The position numbers and the translations under genes were made by a program. The notes under the pieces are model-generated. The model did no database searches. It was not told where the DNA came from and worked only from the letters and a program-made list of their open reading frames with translations. From Pyrocephalus nanus (Eukaryota > Chordata > Aves > Passeriformes > Tyrannidae): a DNA stretch of 64,000 nt. The stretch spans positions 30,516,145-30,580,144 of the forward strand of contig CM076266.1 in the NCBI GenBank assembly GCA_038380795.1, read 5' to 3'. Of the stretch, positions 38,731 through 50,917 are shown one piece after another. Position 1 is the stretch's first letter. Each line of letters starts with the position of its first letter.

Positions 38731-40362
38731 AAAACCAAACAATTTTTATCGTATAGCTCCTAAAAAGTGTGTGAGCTGTATACACAAATGAAACAAGGCT
38801 GCGACACGGGTGACATTTTAGCTTCTTGGACAGACAACTCACTATCACCACCAACACCCACGCTTAAATACACTACTGACCTCTTCAGTGATCTCTTGTT
38901 TTCCACAGCATCTTTTTCCCTGTGTTTCGGGAGGGTCCTGAAACACAAGGAAAGGACTGAAATAAACAAGGATCCTGCTCTCTGCTCTGCTTGTTTCTGA
39001 CTTCAGTCTTCTTCACCACCACAGAGCAGTGTGAAGCAGGGGGACAGTGTGGTGTTCAGTCTTTCTTCCCCATATCCATATGCATCTGGACGATCTAATT
39101 TTAGGCCTGTCAGCTTTTCCAGTGATAAGTTAACAATATAGATCACATATAAGCTGCATCACAATGATTTTTAAATGAGATTTATTCATTTAAAGTGGAT
39201 GATAAATGGTTCTCTTTTATCAGACTCTTGCAAATAAGATTAAAGCAACATTATTTTCCTGGAATGAGAGAACAGCTGGCACAAAGTGAATGTCTGTAGG
39301 TCACACTGTGCTTGTCTGACCTTGCAGAGATGTATAACAATGAGGATCATTCAGCTAGTCTTTCTGCTTCCTAAATCCTGTTTGTGTTACAACCAGATGC
39401 TACCTGGAGTACTGGTAAATTGTGAGTTATGTGAGCATTATGAGAGGCATTGGAAGGAACAGACAGTGGCTGAGACAGCACAGTCTGCCTTGGCCTTTCA
39501 GGGAATCACGTATTCATGCCAAGTCTCTTCCAAATGTGGGAAGCACTGCCCTGTGTTTCTTCAGTATTTTAGAAGGTCCAGCACATTGTATAAAATACCT
39601 TGAGTATGCTCCTCTCAGGATTAGCCCATTCTTCTGAACATATTCTTCTTCATCTTGGTCTTGATCTCTTCTGGATTCTAGGAGACATCCTGATCTTTTT
39701 TCCCCAGTTCAGATCTCATGAAACAATACAAGGACTGCATAATAAGCATTGCATTCCATAACAATTCTCAGCTTGTAATGTGGCAAAAAGACTTTGTGTT
39801 GTATGCCCTTAATATGATATGAGATGACATGGATGAAGCCAAATGTATATGGACTTGTCAGTATTACGTAGGCAACGTAGCTCCTGAAGTGAACTATTCT
39901 CAGAGGTTTTTTTCCAGAGAAAACAAGTTGGTTCAGTCTGAGGCACTGGGAGAGAGCTACTGCCTTATTATCAGGGAGAGCAATGGTCTTTTACCCTGGA
40001 TGAACTATCTCAGACTACAGGATAAAACTTTTCCTGTTGTTCTTTATTGTATTCAGACAGAGGTCGTGGCCTTGTCCCTGGCTCTCTTGGTAGGAGGTTG
40101 GCTGTACTGAAGAAGATAGCAGGATTGCAAAGTGTTGGCCACACAATAGAGAGGAGGACTGGAGGGGCCAGGGAAGAGTTGACAATGACACTAGAGTTCT
40201 TCTGTTCCACTAAATTCCACAAAGTTCTTCCTGCCCCAGATTCTTGCAGCAGTTGTGGGAGACAGAAGGAAGGTTTTGGAAACTGATAGTCATTCTTCTC
40301 GTTTCATATTTTGATAATACATCTGCATCTCCTTCTTTTGATTTTGCTCAGTGGAGATATCC
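38731..40362. other. Unique sequence between the duplicated blocks
   Basis: Open frames of 93 and 105 codons (39286-39603, 39829-40110) have no recognised domain. No transposon was identified. If the flanking copies arose by tandem duplication, most of the homologous spacer has been lost or has diverged. Confidence 0.55.
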
Positions 40363-40560
40363 TGGTATATTTATCTGTAGATTTCTGTTTCTTGCCCATA
40401 TTACCTCTACTGAGAGAAGAAATAAAGTCATACAGTTGACTTACCATATGTCATTGGTGAATGAGCTTTGACTGGCATCCTTACTCGGGGGGAAACAAAA
40501 GGAACTTTGTTATGCAGAGTACGTGGTTTGTAATCTCCTGTTTTTCCCATGACACTTTTC
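40363..40560 (+). repeat. Diverged direct duplication, copy B
   Basis: Partner of 38565-38730 in the same orientation. Relative to copy A it carries about 30 extra bases between TGGCATCCTTAC and CCCATGACACTT, including TCGGGGGGAAACAAAAGG. It has lost no block that I recognise in copy A. See copy A for the shared words. Confidence 0.7.
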
Positions 40561-41175
40561 TTCAGCATCTCTCCTATGACAAAGGAATCCAATCCCCACT
40601 GCTTGATTTTTCTGCTTCTTCTCAGATGTCATTTTTCTTATTTTCCTAGCTATGAGTCTGTCAACAAAGTCTGTAGTTGATGGCATTTTGTCTCATCTGT
40701 TGCAACTCTGTATGCTATAATAAATTAGGTGTATTGGGTTGCAGATTTAAATTGGAAAATAGTACAGAGTAATAAGTCATTTTATTGGTTTCTTCCTTTT
40801 GATCTTGGATTGCTAGTCTATAATCTACTCCGCACCTAGTGATCTGAACTTACTTTGCTGCTAAAAGTAGCTGCCTATTTTAAAGTTTTGCGTAAAGTCC
40901 AATGTTGGATGTTAGGCCAAATAGTAGGCAGAAGAGGAAAAAAATTAATTCCCTGTTCTTTTTTGAGGTGATGCTCTATAGATCTTCTCCAGTTCAATAA
41001 ATGAAGTCATGCCTGCACCCTCTGCAAAAAGAACATGCACTATGGTTTATCAGTTGTTCCTTGGCATCCCTTTGTGTGGTCACGCATAGCACTCAGGACA
41101 ATTAGAGAGATGGGGTACAACTAAATTTTCGTGTAAGATTCTGCTATCCTCTTGCAGTAAGTTCTTATGCATACG
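40561..41175. other. Unique sequence, no gene seen
   Basis: No open frame of note and no repeat recognised. The interval ends at a TATC-type simple repeat immediately left of the LTR. Confidence 0.65.
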
Positions 41176-41209
41176 TTTATCTATCTATAATCTATATCTA
41201 TATCTTTAT
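41176..41209. repeat. (TATC/TATA)n simple repeat
   Basis: Imperfect TATC and TCTATA units lie 15 bases upstream of the LTR's 5' end. The tract may simply be AT-rich DNA favoured by the insertion, or an unrelated microsatellite. Confidence 0.75.
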
Positions 41210-41630
41210 ACCTCCTTATAAAAGTGTGTTGGCTTTGCTTGGCCAGGTTTTGGTAGCAGGCGGGGCTACAGGGGTGGCTTCTGTGAGAAGCTGCCAGAAG
41301 CTTCCCCCATGTCCACCAGAGCCAATGCCAGCTGGCTCTGGGATGGACCTGCTGCTGGCCAAGGCCAAGCCCATCAGGAATTGTATTAATATCTCTGTGT
41401 TAACACATATAGGAAGGGAAAAAAATTTCTGTGCAGAAATAATTGCAGAGAGAGAGGACTGGAGTGAGAATAGGTGAGAGGAACAACTCTGCAGACACCA
41501 AGGTCAGTGAGGGAGGGGGAGGAGGTGCTGAGGTTCACTTGCAGCCCATGGTGAAGAAGGCTGTGGCCCTGCAGCCTGTGGAGGACAACGAGGATACAGA
41601 GATCCACCCACAGCCTGTGGAGGAGACCCA

Positions 41631-41942
41631 CACTGGAGCAGGTGGATGGCTGAGAGAGCTATGAACATGTCAGAAACCTGTGCTGGAGCAGGTTTCTCGG
41701 AAGGACCTGCAGACCTATGGAGAGAGGAGCCCACACTGGAGCAGGTTTTCCTGCTAGGACTTGTGACCCTATGGGTTACCACATCTGAGCATGCTGTTCT
41801 TGAAGGACTGTAGCACCATGTTGAAAAGTGACCCGTGTTGGAGCAGTTCATGGAGGACTGTTGCCTGTGAGATGGACTCCTGCTGGAGAAATTCATGAAG
41901 ACTGTCTCCCATGGGAGAGATCCCGTGCTGGAGCAGGGGAAG
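41631..41942 (+). repeat. Degenerate ~50-bp tandem repeat inside the LTR
   Basis: The phrase CACRCTGGAGCAGG recurs with drift near 41631, 41681, 41733, 41781, 41835, 41881 and 41926, a period of about 45-54 bases. Each unit also carries a GGACT(T/G) or CCTGTGG-type segment. The sixth unit has GGAGAAATTC in place of GGAGCAG. It lies in the U3 part of the LTR, where repeats often serve as transcription-factor sites; this role is inferred. Confidence 0.75.
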
Positions 41943-42042
41943 GACTCCTGCTCCTGAGCAAAGGCAGGAACAACCTGTGATTAACAGACTGTAACCCTCA
42001 TTCATTGTCTTCCTGTGCCACTGAGGGGGAGGAGGTAGACCT

Positions 42043-42065
42043 GGGAAGGAGGGAGGGGTGGGGGG
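42043..42065 (+). other. Predicted G-quadruplex in LTR
   Basis: Four G runs (GGG, GGG, GGGG, GGGGGG) separated by 5, 1 and 1 bases meet the standard G3+N1-7 quadruplex pattern. The motif lies about 55 bases upstream of the AATAAA signal of the LTR. Whether it folds is untested. Confidence 0.75.
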
Positions 42066-42120
42066 AAGATGTTTTTAAGATTTATTTTACATCTCATTAT
42101 CCTGATATGATATTGTTAGT

Positions 42121-42126
42121 AATAAA
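42121..42126 (+). promoter_or_regulatory. AATAAA polyadenylation signal of the LTR
   Basis: A canonical AATAAA in the second half of the LTR. In this class of element it directs 3' processing of the proviral RNA and marks the R region. Confidence 0.7.
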
Positions 42127-42411
42127 TTCAGTTAATATCCCCAATTCAAGTCTGTTTTGCCTGTGATGATATTTGGTGAGTGATCTCTCCCTGTCCTTAT
42201 GAACCTTCTGCTGTATTTTTTTCCCCTGTCCAGTTGCAGAGGGGAGTGATAGGGCAGCTGTGGTGGATGTCTGGCACCCCACAGGGTCAACTCATTACAA
42301 AAATATTATGTTGGGGCCTTTTTTCATTCTGGGGAAAAAGGAAAAGGGTAGGTCCCCATGAAATGAGAGGTTACTAAAGCATCTGTAAGCACTGGATATT
42401 TGAATTGCATA

Positions 42412-42429
42412 TATAGACATATGTCTATA
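42412..42429. other. Perfect 18-bp palindrome
   Basis: TATAGACATATGTCTATA is identical to its own reverse complement, and the next bases do not extend it. It lies 112 bp downstream of the LTR. No known binding protein is suggested by the whole sequence, although the centre holds a CATATG E-box. Confidence 0.9.
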
Positions 42430-43863
42430 AACAGGCTCTGAAAACTGTTGAGAACAACATGTCCTGCTGTGATTCTGTGCCTGGGTGCCTACAGGAGGAG
42501 TTCAATAGAAATGGTCTGGGTTAATCTTCTGTGCTTGGAATCTGAACTCTGATGTTTGGCTCCTCAAAACGTACGTGAAACAAGGTGTGTTAGTGATTCT
42601 ACTGAGCAGACAAAAATCAAAGCCTGAACAACAGAAGAAAATGTTCTCACTTTTAAACCATTCTTCAGCTTTTCTGGAGAACATCACTACAGGACTGGCC
42701 TAGAAAGAAAAAAGCAATTGAGTATTTCAGAGTGCTCAATGTCCTTGTGGTGCGTGTGAGCACTGCCCTTAAAGGCAAGCTGAAAATAAACTATTTTGAA
42801 AAAAAGCATTGTTAAGAATTCATGAAGACAATATTTTATAGATCAGAAATCGAGATTAGAACAAGGTGAAGGTTATAGATCTCATATGATACACAGGCTT
42901 GATAAAACTCGGTTTTCTTCTAGGTTGAGTAAGTTTTTATTTAGTACTGTTTCATTTTAATAAAGATTTAGAGAAATTTTGAGCTAGTCCGAGGAAAAAG
43001 TATATTCTAATTTATGCTTCAAAATAATTTCTAAGAAATCGATTCAAACACAGAAGAACTGGTTCTCACTCCATTTATGAGATAAAGAATGCATTGGTGG
43101 ATATTGTGAGATGTCAAAAGTAAAATTGAAAAACAGGAGACATTGAATGCAATACATTTCCCTGTGTACCAGGATATTCTAATTGTTTCCCCTTTGTATG
43201 TTTTTATCATTATATCTGTAGCTGTTAATTTGTGAAGTGTTTCCTGTGCAAATGTGAAGGGGAAAACAGAAGAATGAGAATATCTCATTCAGTGCAGGAT
43301 TCTATTTCACATCATCATTCATTAGTGATAAGAGTTGAACCCAGTCCTCAACTCTGATGTAAACTTGCATATTTAAGTTGGCCAGAAATTCATTCAAGTG
43401 AGTCTTGAATTAAACAACTGATTCCAGTAGACTGATCTAACTTCACAGATCTGACCAGCTTTGGGCAGGAGCATGTGTGTGACTCTGTACGTAATTTTTG
43501 AATATTCAGATCAGAAATGGCTTAGTGGTGCATGATAATAGTTTATTTTATGTAATTCTAACACTGCAGCTGTTGTACTTACTGCTTGGCCTCCGTCGTA
43601 TTGGCTAGATAAAAATGCAAATAAGCGAGCACCTCTGTATTCTTCAATTTCTCTTGAAGGGAGGGATTTTTCCCCAGCTCTTTAGTTACTTGTCAGTTAA
43701 AAACTCTTATGTGGTTCTAACTGAGGCCTTTTTCTTCTTTGGAAGAATCCCTCAATTTTAAATGAGAAACCTTCCCCTTCCTTTTGATCTTTCAGTTTTG
43801 GAGTCTTCTCCTGAGCCTGATTCTAGACATCCTCTTTTACCTTTGCTTATGGACTAAACAAAC
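42430..43863. other. Unique sequence with one regulatory-looking cluster
   Basis: No coding region is recognised. At 43594-43627 three CpGs, an inverted CCAAT box (ATTGG, 43600-43604) and an octamer ATGCAAAT (43615-43622) occur within 34 bases, which is unusual for this CpG-poor window. No transposon was identified. Confidence 0.55.
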
Positions 43864-43916
43864 CTTATGTTGTCGGTGTGACAACATAAGCGTGACAACC
43901 TGTGACTTCTCACAGG
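43864..43916. other. Two adjacent perfect hairpins
   Basis: The first is an 11-bp stem CTTATGTTGTC / GACAACATAAG with a 5-base loop (43864-43890). The second is a 7-bp stem CCTGTGA / TCACAGG with a 4-base loop CTTC (43899-43916). The words GTGACAAC at about 43878 and 43892 link the two. The sequence matches no microRNA, snoRNA or other RNA family that I recall. Confidence 0.85.
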
Positions 43917-46150
43917 TAAAAGAGAAGGGTTGTGTTAGACAGGGTATGGAATCAGGATATGGGAGAGAGGAATTAAGCCCAAAAGGCCTTCAAAAGATAT
44001 TTAAAAAGAACAATCCTTGCTTCAGTGAGTTTGCAGTGTGAATTAGTATATGAAAAGTGAGCTGCCAGTGGTGGCAGAGGAATTCTGGTTGATCTTTGTG
44101 TAGAAGAACAGAAAGGGTAATAAAAAACAACTTTAGGGAGTGGCATCAAAGAGATGGAATATAAACAAAATAAATGGTGCAGGTGAATGAATATATCCTG
44201 TTCATTTTGACGTATTATTTTAGTTTTCTTGTCTTCCATGTGTGACTATTATTTTAAGTAGTGAAGAGAGAAAACAGCAGGTGAGATGGGTAGATAATAG
44301 CAGTAAGAGGTATATTTGCAATGGGATTAGGAAGAACAAAATGGTGCTGTTTGGCATGGTGGAAGGGATTTAACATTCTGGGCATGAGTATGGAGAACTA
44401 TAAGGAAAACTGGCCCAGAGATTGTGGGTTCACAGTGAATGGCAGAGGTGAAAAAAAATCCTGAAGCTACACAGAAGTGCATTAAATGGAAAGAAATTTT
44501 GTAGGCTGGTGTAGTGAGAACCATGATACAGGCAGGCAAAGCAACCTAAAACAGGCTGAAAATGATAAAGCTTCAACTAGTTATGGACTAGGACTGTGTT
44601 TGAGGAGGTGGCAAAGGATGGTAAGCACAAGCTTACAGCACCAGTAAAGACTCAGTATATGGCAAAAGGAGCTGCTAGGAAACATAACTATGTGGGAGAT
44701 TTGAAATAACCTATGATTATCATCATCCCATGAGCCCCAGTTCCATTTTTCCTACCAAGCATGTAACATTATATCTTCTGATTTAAACCTATTTCAGTTT
44801 GTATATAGCTATGAACTATTTTGGGGAAAGTGTAAAAACTGGCATTTTTTAAGGTTAATCCTTTAGGTCAGTTGTTCTTTTCTGTTGATTATCAGGTCTA
44901 ATCAACATCTGGTTTGCCTGTAGAGTATTGCTCTGCTTTCTTGTATAAATATAAATTTATAAAATACCACAGTTTTATGTCCTAAGAAAGGTCTGTGATG
45001 AGCTGGCTAAGTAAGATAAGCTCAAGCAACTTTTCTGATGGCAAGTTTTGATTATTTATGTCAGCTATTTCCAGTGAGTGAGAGGGCCACTCAGAGGAAA
45101 CAAACAGCATTAGCTTACATGTTACAGCTTTCCATTAAGAATGATTTCATTGTTGGGCATACGTGGTGCATCATCTACCACTGCTGTAATTAACAAAGCA
45201 TCTTCACACATTAATGTCTCTCAAAGCTCATTTCATGGCAGAACTAATTTGACAGCTGTCTGAATTACAACAGTGTGTGTTAATATTATATTTTCTTTTT
45301 ACTGGAATTAAGTTTGTCTTCCAGACCAAAATCACTGTCTCAGTCTGTACTTCACAACACTAACTTTGACACTGATAGTCTGATAAATTGCTCAAAACAA
45401 TTTTCAACCAGTCAGAACAGATACGATTTTCTTCACTTTGGATGAATATCAAAAGTGTTTAGATCCCCATCCAACTGCTTTATCTTGCCAGATATTACTT
45501 GATAACACAATGTCATTTTGTAGTGACAGACCATAATTTTGTTCATATTCCAAACATTGCCCTTTATAGGATATAGAAGCAGTACTTGAATGCTAAAGAT
45601 CGTTTCACAATTTACAATCTAAAATAGTATCACAAACTCACATCACCTAGAATATCCCAGTGAAGGGTTATTTAAGGAATAGTTTCAGAAAATATGGTAC
45701 AATCTCACACTTTTTACATCCAATTTGTAGCTTATATAAAGTCTGATAAAAAAAGTCAATCACAAACAGAAGTTGAAAAGCCACTGAAGCAATGGAACAA
45801 AACTCTCAGGATCCAGGTTTTGTTTTAAGCCAGTGATAATTCACAAGGAAAAGATTTTCTACAAATTCAGTTTTCTAGGACTCTGAAATGAATGAGCAGA
45901 ACTAAAGATCACTAAAACATACCTATAAAAGTCAGTTGTCAATAATATATCTTATACTTGACAAACATGAAATCCCTGACATCCCATGAAGTGCAATTTA
46001 ATTTCAGTCCTTTGTGTTAGTCAAAATACTGGAATTTATTTTTCTTTAGCAATCAAAGTAAAAATGCTCAAATGGTCAACAAACTCTTGCAGACTGTTGA
46101 TATTATTAAATCATCCTATATTGTATATAGGTTGAAAAATAACTTTTCAA
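43917..46150. other. Unique sequence, purine-rich at left, no gene seen
   Basis: From 43917 to about 44600 the plus strand is A/G-rich. At 45251-45260 a perfect 10-bp palindrome GACAGCTGTC, preceded by T, matches a MEIS/TGIF-type site, with TAATTA-like words nearby (45186, 45245). Open frames are short and unrecognised. Confidence 0.55.
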
Positions 46151-46203
46151 TTTTTTATTTTTTTTTCTTTTTTTTTTTTCTTTTTTTTTTTCTTTTTTTT
46201 TTT
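46151..46203. repeat. T-rich tract of CT11-12 units
   Basis: T9, C, T12, C, T11, C, T11 in succession give three C-initiated units of 12-13 bp. It may be a decayed poly-T with regular C interruptions or a young minisatellite. Confidence 0.85.
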
Positions 46204-49200
46204 AAGTTTTGACCAACATTGCAGAAATATTCCAGAGCCATACTCATTTGTTCTGATAACAAGAGAAAGTCTATACTGGCAATTTTCTGAGCACTCTAAA
46301 TATAGATGGCAGGATTTTAAACTACTTGACCATCTGACTTTTCAGAGATTTGAAAGGGTTTGGCCTTCATGGGGTGGAGGTAGTGGGATAAGTTAAAGGC
46401 AACTGAGTCATACATAAAATCATGCTGATATATTTTAAGATTCCATTTTTTCTGTATTTCCCTCTTTTTACCTAAGACAGTTTACCTCATTTATTTCATT
46501 TTCTACATAGAGAAGGCAGTGATAGGTCATTTTCTAGAACAGTTTTGCTGCTCTGTTGTGTTGACTGTCAAGAGCATATTTTGTAATAGTTACCATTCAG
46601 AATAACATTTTCTTAAATTCTGTTTTGGATCAAATGAAAAAAAAAAACCAAACCATTGGTTGACTATACTTTAGAACAGGGCAAATACTATAGGGCAAGA
46701 ACTCCAATTTAACAAGAGGATAAATTTGTAGGACTTGCTTTCTGTTATCGCACAGCAATTTTATAAAAAACACCACATAATTGTGGTGCCTTCATACCAT
46801 AATCACCAGTCTTTCTCTGCAGTTGCTACATCTTGTACCTTAGCCACAGAGGTTCTTATTACAAGTAATTTCCAGAATAACCTAATTAAATAGATGGTAT
46901 TTGATAACACAAGTTGACTGTTAGTCAAGGTTAATTCTGTGCTTAAATGAGCTGGAATATCTTGCCAAGACCTGTTTCAGTCATATAGACCACGTACATA
47001 CTCATATTACTTCAGGGCATCTTTTTTTTTTATACACAGTTTTATCCTGCCTCTACTGGTGACTACATAGCCATCCTATAGATCTGAATTTACTTTCAAA
47101 GAACAGGGTAATACCTGGAGAAAATAATATGTACAATTACTCTGATTATAGCAGCACAAATGATCAGAGTTCTTTTGCAATAGGTGCTTGATGTACATGA
47201 GGTTAGAAAGTGTGTCTGCCTCAAATGGCTTCCTAAATAAGTAGGAAAATTTTACTATTATTGTCCTCACTGACAAGAACTGAAGAAAAGAGTAATTTAC
47301 TGACTAGCCTCAGGTCATGCAAGAAGCTAATGGTATTGCTGCTGATTGAATGTAAGCATCCTCAGTTCCAGTGCAGTGCTTCATCCAAAAATAAATCCTT
47401 ATTTGTTAGACATTTGAGAGAAAACATCCTGAAACATATCATGACATTCCTTTGTCTAGAAAACATTCTCCTAGTGCTAGGCTTAATTTTAAATTTTTTT
47501 TTTCTTTTTCTTTTAAGACCTATAAATCTTTGAACTTCTATTAAACTGTTGGAAGAAAGACTGAAAAGTGGTTAAAGGTGGTATACACAATAACTAAAAT
47601 ACTTTTGGGATTCAGTTCAGTTTTATTGCATTTAGCCTGCTCCGCCAAGTAATATATATCTAGTTCCAGGTATTTGCTTTTTGTCTAAGTTTGTATGGTG
47701 TTGGTAGGAAATTGGCACCATAGATATTCTTTACAAGAAGGAATGATGTACCTCCCTACATAAAACAATTTTGTACAGCTCACAGTAGCTGAAAAATGCT
47801 GGTTAATTTTCCCTTTGATTTTCTGCAGTATTGAGGATAGGTTCCCAGGATATTTGCTGGCTGACCTTGCAAACTGGAACATCATGGTCTGGTATTATGT
47901 CTTGCAGACCAGTTGACAACCTTAGTTTAGATGTGTTATAACTACGTGAACTCCATCTGTATGGGTATGTTAGTGCAACTCTCTTGTCTTCTCTCTACAG
48001 CCGAAAGCTTTAAGTTCTTTGATTATTTTTGTTGTGGTTTGCTGAGGGCTTGATAACTAAAGGATGCTGTTAAAGAGGAGGGAGCAACTTTGTCTTGTCC
48101 CCGTTTCAGTCTGCATGGACCTGTCATCACACATTTCAGCAGACGGTTTGCTGTGAAGAAGGGATGCAGCGAAGAGAAGCTGCACTTTGATTCAGTATAT
48201 CACCTCACTTGCACATCTTTTGCGTGTGAAATGGAATATCCCATTCAACCTAATAACACTTTTACAACATTCAAAGAGGAAGATATAGTTTTCTGCCACC
48301 AGACTTGATAGAGCAGATAAAACAACTTTCATCATGTTGTCATGGGGAATTTCACAGCCAAAGCACCTCAGCATGGAGCATTACCCACTGCTGTTAGCCA
48401 CGAGCTGTTACAGAGCACAGCTATCGCAGTCATACAACATTTGTTTCCATTATGCAAATATCTGAAAGAACTAAATTGAAAACTTAACATATTTTTTTGC
48501 CACCTCTCTGGTGCAGGGCATTGCAAGGGAAATTTATTGGTGGACTTTGTAATTTTGGATCAACTTGATCGACTGTCTTTTATCGACAGCAGAAGCAGTT
48601 GTTCATGCAGTCCCATGTTCGACCTCAGCACTGGGCAGGTAAAGAATGAGTTATTGCAGTCTTCTGCCTGGTTTTATCTGGGTTCTTCTAATCAGCTTAT
48701 CATTGTGTTATCCCATCACTTAATAATTTGACAGAATTAGTAGCAACTACCATATGGATGTTAGCTGAAGGACCGTGATTCAGCCTTATGAATAAAACAG
48801 GAAATAATGCAGGTCAGTCTCAGTTATTGGATTGTAGTGATTTGTAGGTTCTCTTGGATATATGTGAAAATAAGATTGCCCTTAGGGACAGCAATGATAT
48901 TTAAAAATATTGTCTAAATCCACTTACTGAATTCTAAGTTCTGATGCTTTATCTCTATATTTTTATATGATGAAAGCAAGCTGTCTTTACAATTTTGAGG
49001 AAATGTTATTATACCACTATATAAATCCACATTAGGCTTGGATCTTGAATGCTTAAAAGAGTTCTGGTTCCTCCATCTAACACAAAATATAAAATAGCTT
49101 AAAAAGTTAGAGCGACGAATAACAAAGATATTGAAAAATATCCATAATATGAAGTTAAATATGCTAACATTGTTTAGTCTGGAGAAAAGTTGACTAAGGG

Positions 49201-50856
49201 ACAACAACCTAGAAGTCTTTAAAGCCTGACATTAAGAAGGTGAGTAGAGTTCATTGTCATTTCCATTGTAAACCACAGAAGACTTCAAATGAAATTAGGT
49301 ATGAGTTTCACAGCAAAAAGAAGTACTTCTGTATAATGTGTAATTCAGTCAAGAAAGTTAGCAGCACAAGATGTTGAAAAATGTTAAGGTTTTATGGAGC
49401 AGTTGACAGATAAATGGAAGAAAATCCAAGCATGGCTGCTTAACAGAAAGTTCTTACTTCTGCCTCAATAAACTGCAGGAAGCTGGGACAGTATTGTGGG
49501 TAAATGTTTATTTTCTTACACTCTGTTCTAGGCAGAGTGGTACTGGCCAGTGGCAGAGTTGATGGTGTGGCAGAGATCCTGCACGATACAGCTGTTCTTT
49601 CCATTCTTGTGTCCTAGAATCAATATCACTGCTACAATTGAGAAATGTACTATGTTTTTGAGATGAAAAGCTCTATCTAGATAAAAAGCTTCATTTTCTA
49701 AAAAAAAGCCACCAAAACCTTCATGAGGACTGATGCTTTTTTTTGTAGCTAATTAGAAATATAGATAGCTGTTGAATGATTGTAGAAGAAATAACGGCAA
49801 AACTCTGAAAGGCTGACATTTTTTTCAAACATGCCCTTTCAAATATTTTGTTGTCATATACAAGTGGAACATCAGCATTCAGAGAGCTACCTGTGTCCCA
49901 GACTGGATCTGCCAAGATATTTAGAGGAGTTAGGCATCCACTTCTTGCCGAGGTTAAGCAGAAGGTAGCATCTTCTTGGTCTGACCTTCTAGAAATCCTT
50001 GCCTGAGTGTCTGTGCATGGTGCTGTGTCTGCAAATTAGAATCGTATAATTTGGGTCACCTGTAAGAAAACCTGGCCAGGTATCTTAACAAGGCAGATTA
50101 ACATTCATCTGACACACATCCTGGAATAATGAGTGCCTCTCCCTCAGAGATACAGATCTGAATAGCAAACACTTTCTCCTTTTGTTTGGATTTGCTGTTC
50201 ACCTCTGCTTTGATTTTATGATCAGTAAAGATATTTCAGAAACATTTTTCTCTCTAATGACTAGCTAAATAGAAAGGGAAGACTAAATCTTAAATCATTC
50301 CTCCAAAACCCTAGCTATATCTCTGAATATGTTTCTGGATTAAATGGCTTATTTTTTCTCCTTAGAATTCATTTTTATTTCCCAGTCCTGCTAAGTCTTT
50401 TGTAGTAATTCTAGAGGTAAAGCAGCATGATACACCTACCCATTCATAATTTTCTACATGGCCAAAAAATGTTGGGGATTTAATGCTGGCAATATCTTTG
50501 GAGACCAATTCAGAAATAAAATAAAAAGAATCCTGGTTTACAATTGATTTTATTGAAGTAACTATTTCCTGAGCACCATTATTGTATACAGTAGGAAATA
50601 GGTATAGCTATTCCCTTAGAATAAAGCAATTTGTGAGGCCCATCATAAAAGGCTAAGAGAATACCTTCTTTGCTTCACATCCCTTTTAACTGCCTCTATA
50701 AAATTTAAGAAATTGCAATAAAACTTGGGAAAGTGCTTTGACTGGTGGGCACTATTTGACAGTACTTAGGGTATTATGTGCTCAAGGCCACTTGGAATGT
50801 ATTCACACAAAATACTATTTAAAATTATATTTATTTTCAGACTTTTTTTTTTTAGC
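46204..50856. other. Unique AT-rich sequence, no gene seen
   Basis: No open frame above 100 codons. The segment 48060-48440 keeps several CpGs and looks less decayed than its surroundings, but encodes no recognised protein. An octamer ATGCAAAT lies near 48454. An A10 run lies near 46637. Confidence 0.55.
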
Positions 50857-50878
50857 TTAAAAGATCTCTCTCAATCTG

Positions 50879-50917
<39 letters not shown>

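Larger units (their letters stand above)
41225..42299 (+). mobile_element. Solo LTR of an avian endogenous retrovirus
   Basis: A 1,075-bp element begins TGTGTTGG and ends TTACA, matching the TG...CA ends of LTRs. The sequence (TTGGCTTTGCTTGGCCAGG..., GGAGAAGC-type ~50-bp units, and the TGATCTCTCCCTGTCC block near the end) is one I recognise as an LTR family widespread in birds outside Galliformes, probably class III (ERVL-like). An AATAAA polyadenylation signal at 42121-42126 places the U3/R part upstream and R/U5 downstream. The flanks AAAAG and AAAAT would be a 5-bp target duplication with one mismatch. No gag, pol or env sequence lies on either side, so this is a solo LTR left by recombination. 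Reading frames inside it (up to 130 codons) are not coding. It has several point changes and small deletions compared with the recalled family. Confidence 0.85.

Noticed and set aside
41504..41896. 130-codon open frame on the minus strand
   Set aside because: It lies wholly inside the LTR and its repetitive Ser/His/Pro content follows from the ~50-bp repeat units.
43325..43380. Possible reverse-oriented MIR (GTTGAACCCAG)
   Set aside because: Only about ten bases match and the flanks do not align with the element.
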